DNA of 64,000 bases from Actinomyces sp. ZJ308 (GTDB lineage: Bacteria; Actinomycetota; Actinomycetes; Actinomycetales; Actinomycetaceae), in assembly GCF_011752065.1 (NCBI RefSeq), contig NZ_JAAIJY010000004.1, positions 1 through 64,000 on the forward strand, read 5' to 3'. Each line of letters starts with the position of its first letter. Position 1 is the first letter of the stretch. The notes under the pieces are model-generated. The model was not told the DNA's origin. It saw only the letters and a program-made list of their open reading frames with translations, and ran no database searches. Positions 11,224-20,051 of the stretch are shown in pieces. The position numbers were made by a program, and so were the translations under genes.

Positions 11224-12416
11224 GTCGTGTAGTCCGCGTTGATGGTGACGTATCCGTGGGTGAGGTCGTTGGTCCACACGGTGGCCTCGGCCTGCCCCGC
11301 CGACAGGGCGATGTCGATACGGGTCTCGCGCGGGCTCATGTCCACCGTGTCCCGGTCCTGGTCGGGCGCGCCGTGACGGAAAATCGTCACCCCGTTGATG
11401 GTGACGTCGACCTCGTCGGGGTTGAAGGGGCAGATGTCCTCGGGCACAGTCCCGAGCTGGGACAGGACGCGCCCCCAGTTGGGGTCGGCCCCGGCAACGG
11501 CGCACTTGAGGAGGTTGGAGGAGCTCACCGTGCGGGCCGCCGCCTCGGCGGCCGTCTCGCTGACGGCTCCGCTGACCGTGATGGCGATGTCGTGCGTGGC
11601 GCCCTCGGCGTCGGCCACGAGACGCCGGCCGAGCCGGCTCATGACCTCGGTCAGCGCCTCCTCGAGCTCGGCCGGCGAGGGCGTGATCCCGGAGGCGCCG
11701 GAGGCCAGCAGGAGGACGGTGTCGTTGGTGGACATGCAGCCATCGGAGTTGATCCGGTTGACGGTGCGGGCAGTGACTGACATCAGGGCGTCCTGGGCTG
11801 CCTCGGGGGTGAGGACGGCGTCGGTGGTGATGACGGCGAGCATCGTGGCCAGGCCCGGTGCCAGCATGCCCACACCCTTGATCATGCCGCCGACGGTCCA
11901 GCTCTCCGGATCGGCGCCAATGCTCAGGGCGTCCTCCTTGGAGACGGTGTCGGTGGTCATGATGGCGGTGGCCGCCTCTGAGCCGGCACGGGGCGTGTCG
12001 GCCAGGGCGAGGGCGGCGACGTCGATGCCCTCCAGGAGGACGGGCATGTCGATGCGCTCTCCGATGACGCCGGTGGAGCAGACCAGGACCTGGCTCGGCT
12101 CGGTTCCCAGCAGCCCGGCGGTGCAGGCCGCGGTGGCCTCGGTGTCGCGCAGCCCCTGGGCTCCGGTGCAGGCGTTGGCGCTTCCGGAGTTGAGGACCAC
12201 GGCGCGGGCACGGCCCGGTTCGTTCCCGTCCCCACCGGCCAGGAGCCGGCGCGACCACACGACGGGCGCGGCGACGACACGGTTGGTGGTGAAGACTCCT
12301 GCGGCGGTATCGAGCGGGCCGTCGTTGACGACGAGGGCGAGGTCGGGCTTGCCGGAGGCCTTGAGGCCGGCGCGTACGCCGGCGGCACGGAAGCCCCGGG
12401 CTGCGGTCACGCTCAC
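11220..12416 (-). CDS. argJ: Glutamate N-acetyltransferase / amino-acid acetyltransferase
   Basis: Recycles the acetyl group from acetylornithine to glutamate and, in bifunctional forms, also makes N-acetylglutamate from acetyl-CoA. It is an autoprocessed Ntn-type enzyme: the cleavage site is the Ala-Thr bond in [16 protein letters not shown], preceded by MIKGVGM. 398 aa is normal. The GTG at 12414-12416 ([13 protein letters not shown]) overlaps the argC stop as GTGA; the frame extends further upstream but there encodes implausible His/Arg-rich sequence. Confidence 0.96.
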   Translation of the reverse strand: MSVTAARGFRAAGVRAGLKASGKPDLALVVNDGPLDTAAGVFTTNRVVAAPVVWSRRLLAGGDGNEPGRARAVVLNSGSANACTGAQGLRDTEATAACTAGLLGTEPSQVLVCSTGVIGERIDMPVLLEGIDVAALALADTPRAGSEAATAIMTTDTVSKEDALSIGADPESWTVGGMIKGVGMLAPGLATMLAVITTDAVLTPEAAQDALMSVTARTVNRINSDGCMSTNDTVLLLASGASGITPSPAELEEALTEVMSRLGRRLVADAEGATHDIAITVSGAVSETAAEAAARTVSSSNLLKCAVAGADPNWGRVLSQLGTVPEDICPFNPDEVDVTINGVTIFRHGAPDQDRDTVDMSPRETRIDIALSAGQAEATVWTNDLTHGYVTINADYTT

Positions 12417-13522
12417 GGTGCGACTCCTTGGGTGGTGATGGCGGTGGTCTCCTCCAGACCGAGGGCCAGGTTGAGGGACTGGAGGGCGGCACTGGCGGTG
12501 CCCTTGCCGAGGTTGTCGATGGCGCACATGGCCACCACGGCGTCCGCGCCGCGATCGATGGCGACCTGGACGGTGGCCATGCCGGTGCCCAGGACGGTGC
12601 CCGTGGTGGGCCAGGTGCCTTCGGGTAGGAGGTGGATGAGGCTCTCGCCGCTGCCGAGCGCCCCGTAGGCGGTCTCCCATGCCGCTCGCAGGGTGGCATC
12701 CGGGTCGAGCGCCTCACGCAGGGCCCGAGTCATGGGGGCGGTGACGGTGGCGAGGATGCCACGGCTCATGGGGACCAGGACCGGGGTGAAGGACAGGTGC
12801 GTCGAGCCGGCGGCGGCGCCTGCCACCTCGAGGTTCTGGATGATCTCCGGAATGTGCCGGTGGGTGCCGCCGACGGCGTAGGGCTGGGCGGATCCCAGCG
12901 CCTCGGCGGCGGTGAGATGGGGCTTGAGAGCCTTGCCCGCACCGGAGTACCCGACGGCCAGGACCGCGGTCAGTCGGGAGGGGTCGATAAGTCCGGCGGC
13001 GATGCCGGGCTGGAGGGCCAGGGTCACGGCGGTGACGTTGCAGCCGGGGACCGCGATGCGTCTGGTGGTGGTGAGCTCGGCGCGCTGGGCCCGGGCGTGG
13101 TCCTCGCCGTCGTGCAGGAGCTCGGGCATGCCGTAGGTCCAGGCGCCGGCGTAGCCGGAGCCGTAGAAGGCCTCCCATGCCTTCCGGCTGGTCAGGCGAT
13201 GGTCCGCCCCGCAGTCGATGACAAGAGGTGTGACACCGCTGCCGTCCCCGAGCTGCTCGAGCGCGGCGGTGATGGCTCCGGAGGCCCCGTGGGGCAGGGC
13301 CAGGACGACGACGTCGTGCTCGGCGAGCACCTCGGCCTCGGTCGATTGGACGACCCGATCCGCCAGGGACAGCAGGTGGGGGTGATGATCACCGAGGCGA
13401 CTGCCGGCCGACGAGGCCGCAGTGAGCGCACCGATCGTCACCCCGGGATGGGCGGCAAGCAGGCGCAGGACCTCGCCACCCGCGTATCCGGTGGCTCCGG
13501 CAACAGCAACAGTCCAGGTCAT
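12413..13522 (-). CDS. argC: N-acetyl-gamma-glutamyl-phosphate reductase
   Basis: NADPH-dependent reductase, first gene of the arginine operon. The Rossmann motif is [16 protein letters not shown], the catalytic Cys is in VPGCNVTAV and the catalytic His region is GTHRHIPEI. The 369-aa product begins at ATG 13520-13522 (MTWTVAVAG). An in-frame start at 13561 is rejected because the ARG box would then fall inside the coding region. The operator palindrome ends about 20 nt upstream of the ATG, so the transcript leader is probably short. Confidence 0.97.
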   Translation of the reverse strand: MTWTVAVAGATGYAGGEVLRLLAAHPGVTIGALTAASSAGSRLGDHHPHLLSLADRVVQSTEAEVLAEHDVVVLALPHGASGAITAALEQLGDGSGVTPLVIDCGADHRLTSRKAWEAFYGSGYAGAWTYGMPELLHDGEDHARAQRAELTTTRRIAVPGCNVTAVTLALQPGIAAGLIDPSRLTAVLAVGYSGAGKALKPHLTAAEALGSAQPYAVGGTHRHIPEIIQNLEVAGAAAGSTHLSFTPVLVPMSRGILATVTAPMTRALREALDPDATLRAAWETAYGALGSGESLIHLLPEGTWPTTGTVLGTGMATVQVAIDRGADAVVAMCAIDNLGKGTASAALQSLNLALGLEETTAITTQGVAP

Positions 13523-13541
13523 GCAGCAACCATACATCCGC

Positions 13542-13557
13542 CTGTATAGAAATACAG
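13542..13557 (-). promoter_or_regulatory. ARG box (ArgR operator) upstream of argC
   Basis: A perfect 16-bp palindrome CTGTAT-TTCT-ATACAG, AT-rich in an otherwise GC-rich region, 20-35 nt upstream of the argC start. Half-sites of the TGTATNNNNATACA type fit the ArgR consensus. A partial extra half-site (ATGTATG on the minus strand) lies between it and the start codon. argR is the fifth gene of the operon, so this implies feedback autoregulation. Confidence 0.8.
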
Positions 13558-13610
13558 TCACACGAGGGTCGCTGTGACCTTTCTCCTGCTGTCGCCTTTA
13601 TCGACAGTGA

Positions 13611-14120
13611 CTACCTGCGCCCGGTGAGCGTGTCGTCATAGAGGGAGGTGGCGATGGCATCGGCCCACTGGCGCACCTCGTCCCAGTCGCGGTAGTCGCC
13701 CTCGGTGGCTCCCCCGAGCTTGGCGATGGAGCGCTCGCGCAGGTTGAGCCGGGAGGGGTCGAAGCGACCGGCGAAGGTCATGTGGTCCTCGGGGTCGAGC
13801 GCCAGGAGAACCGGGCCGATGCGCATAGGGTCCGCGACCTTGCCCTTCGGAAGGCCGGAGAGTCCCACGGAGAAGGCCCACACAGGACTGGCCTTGAGGG
13901 CGTCGTGAAAACGCTCGGTGAAGGCGACGGCCTCCGGCGTCCACTTGGTCATGTAGACGGCGCTGCCCAGGATGAAGGCGTCGTAGCCGTCGACGCTGGC
14001 AACGTCCTCGGGGCGCTTGGTCTCGACATCGATCTGGGCCGCCTGGAGACGCTCGGCGATCACCGCGGCCACCTCGTCGGTGGACCCGTGCTTGGAGGAA
14101 GAGGTAAGCAGGATCTTCAT
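13611..14120 (-). CDS. Flavodoxin-domain protein
   Basis: A 169-residue protein of the HemG/flavodoxin type. The FMN phosphate-binding loop is TSSSKHGSTDEVA right after the first strand (MKILLTSSS), and the isoalloxazine-side loops include ILGSAVYMTKW. Such proteins act as electron carriers or as menaquinone-dependent protoporphyrinogen oxidase homologues; the sequence does not decide which. The start at 14120 places MKILL at the N-terminus, as expected for this fold. It stands alone between argC and pheT. Confidence 0.85.
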   Translation of the reverse strand: MKILLTSSSKHGSTDEVAAVIAERLQAAQIDVETKRPEDVASVDGYDAFILGSAVYMTKWTPEAVAFTERFHDALKASPVWAFSVGLSGLPKGKVADPMRIGPVLLALDPEDHMTFAGRFDPSRLNLRERSIAKLGGATEGDYRDWDEVRQWADAIATSLYDDTLTGRR

Positions 14121-14189
14121 GGCGCCTAGTATTGCGGAGACCACACCCGCTGTCTGGGACCCGATACCCGACGAAGGTACCAAAGAGAC

Positions 14190-14228
14190 GCCGACAGCCA
14201 TGATGTGCATCACATCATGACTGTCGGC
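14190..14228. terminator. Terminator hairpin downstream of pheT
   Basis: Outer arms GCCGACAG (14190-14197) and CTGTCGGC (14221-14228), one mismatch, then CATGATGTG/CACATCATG around the 3-nt loop CAT: 17 base pairs in all. It begins 22 nt past the pheT stop, and the minus strand continues GTCTCTTTGG, a weak U-rich tail. The inner half looks like a CRP-type palindrome, but the full stem and its position favour a terminator. Confidence 0.75.
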
Positions 14229-14250
14229 GGTCGTGAGGAGGTCGCACGGC

Positions 14251-16908
14251 TCAGCTGCGCAGCTCGGCCCCCAGGAGCTTGGCGGCTCGCTTGACCACGC
14301 GCTTGCGCACACCGGCGGTCTCCTCGGCGGTCAGTGTGCGGTCGGGAGCGCGCAGCACCAGGGAGACGGCCAGCGACTTCCTGCCCTCGCCGAGCTGGGC
14401 GCCGCGGAAGACGTCGAAGAGACGCACCTCCTCGGCCAGGTCGCCGGCAGCCTGCCTGACCAGGTCCTCGACCGCGGCGGCAGTGACCGTCTCATCGACG
14501 ACGAGTGCGATGTCCTCCTTGGCGGCGGGGAAGGTGGAGACAGCCTTGACCTGGAGCGCTCCGGCGCTGCGTGCCGCCTCCAGCAGCGGGTCGAGGTCGA
14601 TCTCGACGGCGCAGGCGCGCTCAGGCAGCCCGAGCTGGCGAACCACCCGCGGGTGGAGCTCACCGGCATGAGCGAGGAGCGCTCCGGGCTCGACCTCCTT
14701 GCCCCGGCGCCGACCGGGCAGGCGGATCACCGCGGTGCGACCGGGGTGCCAGGGGGCGTAGGGCTGCGCGGGGGCTGCGACCACGATCTCCACTCCGAGC
14801 GCGGAGGCCACCGTACGGACCACCTCGACGGCGTCGGCCCAGTCCCAGGGGCGTCCCACCCCGAGCACCCCGGTGCGCTCGTGCTCACCGGACATGATGG
14901 CGCCGATATGGGTGGGTTGGGCGGGGATACCTGCCCTCAGGGCGGCCTCCTCCGCGTCGGTGGGACGGCGATCGGTCCCGGGGATCGGTGCGGGGACGGT
15001 TCCGGCCGGGTGGGTGACCGAGCCGACCTCGAAGACGGCGACGTCGGCCAGGCCACGGGAGACGTTGCGGCGGGCGACCTCCACCAGGGAGTCCAGGACG
15101 CTGGTGCGCAGGTAGGGCGTGTCCTCCGCGAGCGGATTGGCCAGGCGGACCGTCTGGCGGCGCGGGTCGGCCTCGGGGATCTCGAGCAGGTCGTGGACGT
15201 CCCCGATGAAGGGGTAGGACAGGACCTGGGTGAGTCCGGCGTCGGCCAGGGCACGCACGACGTCGCGGCGGGCCCTCTGGTCGGCGCTCAGCCCCGTGCC
15301 GGCGGGCGCCGTGGGCACGATGACCGGGATGGCGTCGTATCCGTCGAGGCGGGCGATCTCCTCGGCCAGGTGGGCGGGACCGACGAGGTCGGGCCGCCAT
15401 GTCGGCGGGGTGACGGTCAGGACCGCGGTCCCGTCCTCGGCGTTGCCGCCGCGCTCCACGGTGCAGCCGATGGTGGTGAGCAGCTCGGTGACGCGGTCGG
15501 TGCCGTAGGCAACACCGGTGAGGCGTTCGGCGGCGTCGGAGCGCATGGTGATGGGCTCGGGAGCCCTGGTGCGGTTGACGTCGGTGGCCACGGGCTCGGC
15601 GCTTCCGCCGCCGTACTCGACGAGCAGGTCGACGGCTCGCTGGGCGGCGATGGGGGCCAGCTCGGTGTCGATGCCGCGCTCGTTGCGCTTGGCCGACTCG
15701 GTCGGCAGCTTGTGGCGGCGGGCGGATCGGGCCACGGAGACCGGGTCGAAGTGGGCCGCCTCGATGAGGACGTCACGGGTGTCGGCGTCGACCTCGCTGA
15801 GGGCTCCGCCGAAGACTCCGGCCAGGACCAGTGCTCGCGACCCCTCCCCCTGCGGGGAGTCGGCGATGACCAGGTCCTCGGGATCCAGGGTGCGGGTGAC
15901 CTCGTCGAGGAAGGTGAGCGTCTCCCCCTCCCTGGCGCGGCGCACGACGATCGGGGCGGCGAGCTTGCCGGCGTCGAAGGCGTGCAGCGGCTGTCCCAGG
16001 TCGAGCATGACGTAGTTGGTGACGTCGACGGCCAGGGAGATGGGCCGCATGCCGGCGGCGGTGAGACGGTCCTGCATCCAGGCCGGGGACGGGGCCGACG
16101 GGTCGATGCCGCGCACGAGACGGGCGACGTAGCGGTCGCAGCCCGGGCGTCCGTGGATGGGCCGGGGGTCCTCGGGGATGACAACGTCGAAGCCGTCCTC
16201 ACCGGAGCGCGCCAGACCGTTGGGGTAGAGCCCCCTGTCGGTGACGTCGGCGGGATCGGTGAAGCGGGCGCCGGTGGAGTGGGAGTACTCGCGGGCCACG
16301 CCTCGCATGGAGAAGCAGTAGCCGCGGTCCGGGGTCACGTTGATCTCCAGGACCTCCTCCCCCAGACCGAGAATGCCGATGGCGTCGGTTCCGGGAGCGG
16401 GCGGCTCCTCACCGTCGTGTCCGTGCTCGGCCAGCCACTGCTCAAGCACGATGATGCCGGAGTGGTCCTCTCCGATGCCCAGCTCGCGGGCGGAGCAGAT
16501 CATGCCGTCCGAGACATGGCCGTAGGTCTTGCGCGCGGCGATACGGAAGTCACCGGGCAGGACGGCGCCGGGCAGGCTGACCACGACCGAGTCCCCGACG
16601 TCGAAGTTGTGGGCGCCGCAGACGATGCCGCGGCTGGGCAGGTCCGAGGGCTCCTTGCCGGTGCCGGGTGCGTCGTTGTGCTCCGGGCCGACGTCGACGC
16701 GGCAGTAGTTGATCACCTTGCCGTTGGACTGCTCCTTGGCCTGGCGGGTGAGGACCTTGCCGACGACGAGCGGACCGGTGACGGCCGGGGGGACGATGCG
16801 CTCCTCCTCCAGGCCCACCCGCACGAGGTCGGCGGCGAGCTGCTCGGCGCTCAGGCCTGCGGGGACGTCGACGTGCTCGCGCAGCCATTCGATGGGGACG
16901 TAGGGCAT
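14251..16908 (-). CDS. pheT: Phenylalanyl-tRNA synthetase beta subunit
   Basis: Large subunit of the (alpha-beta)2 enzyme, 885 aa, slightly longer than typical. Domain order: N-terminal PYVPIEWLREHVD and an EMAP-like OB-fold tRNA-binding region (HNFDVGDSVVVSLPGA), B3/B4 editing domain, B5 domain, the catalytic-like core and a C-terminal FDX-ACB anticodon-binding domain (VSTFPAAKEDIALVVDE). Start 16908 is 1 nt after the pheS stop, so the two subunits are co-translated. Confidence 0.97.
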   Translation of the reverse strand: MPYVPIEWLREHVDVPAGLSAEQLAADLVRVGLEEERIVPPAVTGPLVVGKVLTRQAKEQSNGKVINYCRVDVGPEHNDAPGTGKEPSDLPSRGIVCGAHNFDVGDSVVVSLPGAVLPGDFRIAARKTYGHVSDGMICSARELGIGEDHSGIIVLEQWLAEHGHDGEEPPAPGTDAIGILGLGEEVLEINVTPDRGYCFSMRGVAREYSHSTGARFTDPADVTDRGLYPNGLARSGEDGFDVVIPEDPRPIHGRPGCDRYVARLVRGIDPSAPSPAWMQDRLTAAGMRPISLAVDVTNYVMLDLGQPLHAFDAGKLAAPIVVRRAREGETLTFLDEVTRTLDPEDLVIADSPQGEGSRALVLAGVFGGALSEVDADTRDVLIEAAHFDPVSVARSARRHKLPTESAKRNERGIDTELAPIAAQRAVDLLVEYGGGSAEPVATDVNRTRAPEPITMRSDAAERLTGVAYGTDRVTELLTTIGCTVERGGNAEDGTAVLTVTPPTWRPDLVGPAHLAEEIARLDGYDAIPVIVPTAPAGTGLSADQRARRDVVRALADAGLTQVLSYPFIGDVHDLLEIPEADPRRQTVRLANPLAEDTPYLRTSVLDSLVEVARRNVSRGLADVAVFEVGSVTHPAGTVPAPIPGTDRRPTDAEEAALRAGIPAQPTHIGAIMSGEHERTGVLGVGRPWDWADAVEVVRTVASALGVEIVVAAPAQPYAPWHPGRTAVIRLPGRRRGKEVEPGALLAHAGELHPRVVRQLGLPERACAVEIDLDPLLEAARSAGALQVKAVSTFPAAKEDIALVVDETVTAAAVEDLVRQAAGDLAEEVRLFDVFRGAQLGEGRKSLAVSLVLRAPDRTLTAEETAGVRKRVVKRAAKLLGAELRS

Positions 16909-16909
16909 G

Positions 16910-17995
16910 TCAGTTTCCCTTTCCGGTGATGCCGAACTGCTGGGAGAAGCGGATGTCGCCCTCGACGATGTCGTGCATGTCGGCGATTCCGTGGCGCAGC
17001 ATGAGGGTGCGCTCCAGGCCCATGCCGAAGGCGAAGCCCGTGTAGACCTCCGGGTCGATGCCGCAGGCGGTGAGCACGTTGGGGTTGACCATGCCGCAGC
17101 CTCCCCACTCGATCCAGCCGGCGCCGCCCTTCTTGTGGGGGAACCACAGGTCCATCTCGGCGCTGGGCTCGGTGAAGGGGAAGAAGGAGGGACGCAGGCG
17201 GGTGCGCGCCTCGGGACCGAACATGGCCTTGGCGAAGTGGTCGAGGACGCCCTTGAGATGCGCCATCGTCAGCCCCTTGTCCACGGCCAGTCCCTCGACC
17301 TGGTGGAAGACCGGCGTGTGGGTGGCGTCGAGCTCGTCGGAGCGGAAGACCTTGCCGGGGCAGGCCACGTAGATCGGGGGCTGCTGATCGAGCATGACCC
17401 GGGCCTGGACCGGGGAGGTGTGGGTGCGCAGCACGAGGTTGGCCGCCCGCCCCCGTTCGGCCCCGACGCTGGCTCCGTCGATGTAGAAGGTGTCCTGCAT
17501 CTGGCGGGCGGGGTGGTCGGCGTCGAAGTTGAGGGCGTCGAAGTCGAACCACTCGTGCTCCACCTCCGGGCCCTCGGCGATGGACCAGCCCATGGAGGTG
17601 AAGAAGTCGCAGACCTCATCGACCAGGACGTCGAGCGGATGGCGGGCCCCCGCCACCGTCCTGGAGGTGGGGACGGTGACGTCGACGGCCTCGGTGCGCA
17701 ACATCTCCTCCTCCGCTGCGGCCTCGAGGGTCTCCTGCCTGGCGGCCAGGGCCTTGGCGATGCGCCCGCGAGCGCCGCCCAGGAGCTTGCCGGCCGTGGG
17801 CTTGTCCGCCTTGTCCAACGTGCCGATGAGGCGGTTGGCCAGGGTCAGGGGCGAGGCGTCGCCGGTGTGGGCCAGGCGGGCCTCCTTGAGCTCGGCGAGG
17901 CTGCCGGCCGCGGCGAAGGCGGCCAGGGCCTCCTCGACGGCGGCGTTGATGCCCGCCTCGTCCAGGGGCGAGAGCGCGCCGGGGGCGTCAGTCAT
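16910..17995 (-). CDS. pheS: Phenylalanyl-tRNA synthetase alpha subunit
   Basis: Catalytic subunit, 361 aa. Class II motifs are visible: motif 2 around [14 protein letters not shown] and [20 protein letters not shown], motif 3 as [19 protein letters not shown] coiled-coil N-terminal arm ([34 protein letters not shown]) precedes the core. ATG 17995 is chosen from the conserved start of the arm. I see no T-box or Phe-rich leader peptide in the ~200 nt upstream. Confidence 0.97.
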   Translation of the reverse strand: MTDAPGALSPLDEAGINAAVEEALAAFAAAGSLAELKEARLAHTGDASPLTLANRLIGTLDKADKPTAGKLLGGARGRIAKALAARQETLEAAAEEEMLRTEAVDVTVPTSRTVAGARHPLDVLVDEVCDFFTSMGWSIAEGPEVEHEWFDFDALNFDADHPARQMQDTFYIDGASVGAERGRAANLVLRTHTSPVQARVMLDQQPPIYVACPGKVFRSDELDATHTPVFHQVEGLAVDKGLTMAHLKGVLDHFAKAMFGPEARTRLRPSFFPFTEPSAEMDLWFPHKKGGAGWIEWGGCGMVNPNVLTACGIDPEVYTGFAFGMGLERTLMLRHGIADMHDIVEGDIRFSQQFGITGKGN

Positions 17996-18167
17996 ATGCG
18001 GTGCCTTCCACCAGGTGTGTCCGGGGTTTTCCGCCCTTAAGGGTAGTCTGCGCCGTCGCGAGGGCGTAAATCGTCTCGCAGCCGGGGTGGCGGGGCGGTC
18101 CCTGGCCCACCCTCCGGCCTGTCCTGAAGGCTCATCCGGTTGCTGCCGGGAGTGCGGTCAGAGCGAC

Positions 18168-18189
18168 TTGACGGTGACGTTACGTCACC
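18168..18189 (+). promoter_or_regulatory. MerR-type operator with -35 element
   Basis: A perfect 17-bp dyad GGTGACGT-T-ACGTCACC (18173-18189) immediately follows a TTGACG -35 box (18168-18173) and precedes the MerR-family start codon by 15 nt. MerR regulators bind dyads placed between -35 and -10 elements, so autoregulation is likely. The -10 region is not convincing by eye. Confidence 0.65.
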
Positions 18190-18204
18190 TGCTGAGATGG
18201 ATTC

Positions 18205-19068
18205 ATGCACGTCAAGGAGCTCGCCCGCCTCGCCGGCACCACGCCGAGGGCCGTGCGCCACTACCACCACCTGGGGCTGCTGGAGATTCCGCCCACGGTG
18301 CGCGGTCGGCGCGAGTACGGCGTCGAGCACGTGGCTCGTCTGCTGCGGATCCGGTGGCTGGCCGACGGCGGTCTGTCGTTGACCCAGGTGGCCGAGATGC
18401 TCGCCTCGGACACGATCGGCACTGATCAGGACTCCCGCCGAGAGGCGGTTCTGCGTGACCTGCGGGCCACCCGGGGCACGATCGAGGCGCAGCGGCGCAG
18501 CCTGGCCGAGCAGGCCTCCCGTATCGATGAGCTCATCGCCCGGGTGGAGCGCGGCGAGGGACTGTCCCCCGCTCCCAGTGCCCTGACACGTTTCTACGAC
18601 GACCTGGAGGCCAGAATCACCCGGCTGGGTGGCAGCGTGCTCGGTCTGCGGGCCGAGCGCCAGATGATGGTGGTTCTCGCCTCGCTGGGCATGGTGCCCG
18701 ACTCCGCGGTCCCCTTCATCGAGGGACTGGACGAGGCCGATCGGGAGCTGTCCGCCCAGCAGATCGCCGACTTCGCCCGCCTGGCCACACTGCCCGAGGC
18801 CGATGGCCTGACCGAGGCCCAGCGCCTCGCGGAGAACAGCTGGCTGCTGGCGTGCCGCCACAAGGAGCACGCGCTGGCCGTCCTGGACGACCTTCCCTCG
18901 GGCGCCCTGGGGCGTGCCATGTGGCGGCTCACTCACGTGCTGGCCACCTCCAGCTACCCCCACCCTGCTCAGCAGGCCTTCGTGGCCGAGCTCATGGAGC
19001 GCATGCTCGCCGATCCGGACTTCGCCACGACCATCCGCCGTTCGGCGGGAGAGGAGCCAGTGCTGTGA
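18205..19068 (+). CDS. MerR-family transcriptional regulator
   Basis: A 287-residue regulator. The N-terminal MerR DNA-binding domain is clear (VKELARLAGTTPRAVRHYHHLGLL, that is VKELARLAG then PRAVRHYHHLG), followed by a dimerisation helix rich in Arg/Glu around residues 75-115. The ~160-residue C-terminal part is helical and of unknown specificity; it is not an obvious metal-binding domain and is longer than in CueR-type regulators, so a drug or small-molecule ligand is more likely. Its stop overlaps the start of an ABC-ATPase as GTGA, which makes the exporter its probable target. Confidence 0.93.
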   Translation: MHVKELARLAGTTPRAVRHYHHLGLLEIPPTVRGRREYGVEHVARLLRIRWLADGGLSLTQVAEMLASDTIGTDQDSRREAVLRDLRATRGTIEAQRRSLAEQASRIDELIARVERGEGLSPAPSALTRFYDDLEARITRLGGSVLGLRAERQMMVVLASLGMVPDSAVPFIEGLDEADRELSAQQIADFARLATLPEADGLTEAQRLAENSWLLACRHKEHALAVLDDLPSGALGRAMWRLTHVLATSSYPHPAQQAFVAELMERMLADPDFATTIRRSAGEEPVL

Positions 19069-20051
19069 CCACGAAGCCGACGACCAGCACGACGGCAGCA
19101 AAACCGCCAGCAGCAGCGTCCGGGACGACTGCTGCGCATCCCTTCACCGGAGACACAACTCAACCGCCGGTGCGCGTGCAGGGCCTGGTCAAGCACTTCG
19201 GCCGCTTCAGGGCGCTCGACCACCTGGACCTGGAGGTGGAGGCGGGCAGCATTCATGGCTTCCTGGGCCCCAACGGGGCTGGCAAGTCCACGACGATCCG
19301 CATTCTGCTGGGGCTCTACCGGCCCGACGGCGGAAGCGTGAGCGTGCTGGGACGCGATCCGTGGCAGGAGGCCCCAGCGGTCAACCGCCAGGTGTCCTAT
19401 GTTCCCGGTGACGTGGCGCTGTGGCCGGGACTGACCGGCGGACAGGTGCTCGACGCGCTGGCGGGGCTGCGGGGGTCGCGCAACGCCGAGCGGGAGGCCG
19501 AGCTCATCGAGCGCTTCGACCTGGATCCCAGCAAGCGGGTGCGGACCTACTCCAAGGGCAACCGTCAGAAGGTGGCGCTTGTGGCTGCGCTGGCTGCGCC
19601 GACGCAGCTGCTGGTGCTCGATGAGCCCACCAGCGGCCTGGACCCGCTCATGGAGCGGGTCTTCACTGAGGAGATCGCCCGAGCGGCCGGTGAGGGCCGC
19701 ACGGTTCTGCTCTCCAGCCATATCCTGGCCGAGGTGCAGCGGCTGTGCAGTGCGGTGACGATCATCAAGGACGGCCGCGTCGTCGAGCACGGAGACCTGG
19801 GGACCCTGCGCCGGCTGTCGCGCACCCGTATCGAGCTGGGTGCCCCTGCCGACGTGCTCGGCGCGGTCTCGCGGGCGCTGAGGCCCATGGATCTTGACGT
19901 CGTCGAGGATGGTGGGCGCCTGAGCCTCGAGGTGACGGCGGAGCAGGTGCCGACGGTGATGAGTCTGGCCGGTGAGCACCGGGTCCAGGACATCACCTGC
20001 GAGCCGGCCAGCCTGGAGGATCTCTTCCTGCGTCACTACGAGGAGGCCTGA
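19065..20051 (+). CDS. ABC transporter ATP-binding protein (drug-export type)
   Basis: A 328-residue ATPase with Walker A GPNGAGKSTTI, signature YSKGNRQKVALVAAL, Walker B LLVLDEPTSGLDP and the H-loop SSHILAEVQ. The GTG at 19065 (VTTKPTTSTT) overlaps the MerR stop. A ~40-residue Thr/Ala-rich N-terminal tail precedes the domain, and the C-terminal ~100 residues form an accessory domain as in DrrA-like exporters. It pairs with the membrane protein starting at the same A of its TGA stop (TGATG). Confidence 0.95.
   Translation: MTTKPTTSTTAAKPPAAASGTTAAHPFTGDTTQPPVRVQGLVKHFGRFRALDHLDLEVEAGSIHGFLGPNGAGKSTTIRILLGLYRPDGGSVSVLGRDPWQEAPAVNRQVSYVPGDVALWPGLTGGQVLDALAGLRGSRNAEREAELIERFDLDPSKRVRTYSKGNRQKVALVAALAAPTQLLVLDEPTSGLDPLMERVFTEEIARAAGEGRTVLLSSHILAEVQRLCSAVTIIKDGRVVEHGDLGTLRRLSRTRIELGAPADVLGAVSRALRPMDLDVVEDGGRLSLEVTAEQVPTVMSLAGEHRVQDITCEPASLEDLFLRHYEEA

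Noticed and set aside
14199-14219. CRP/FNR-like palindrome CATGATGTG-CAT-CACATCATG
   Set aside because: It is the inner part of a longer stem placed just after the pheT stop, so a terminator explains it better.
14233-16929. 898-codon plus-strand open frame opposite pheT
   Set aside because: pheT on the other strand has every expected domain; the antisense product is Gly/Val/Asp-rich with no motif.
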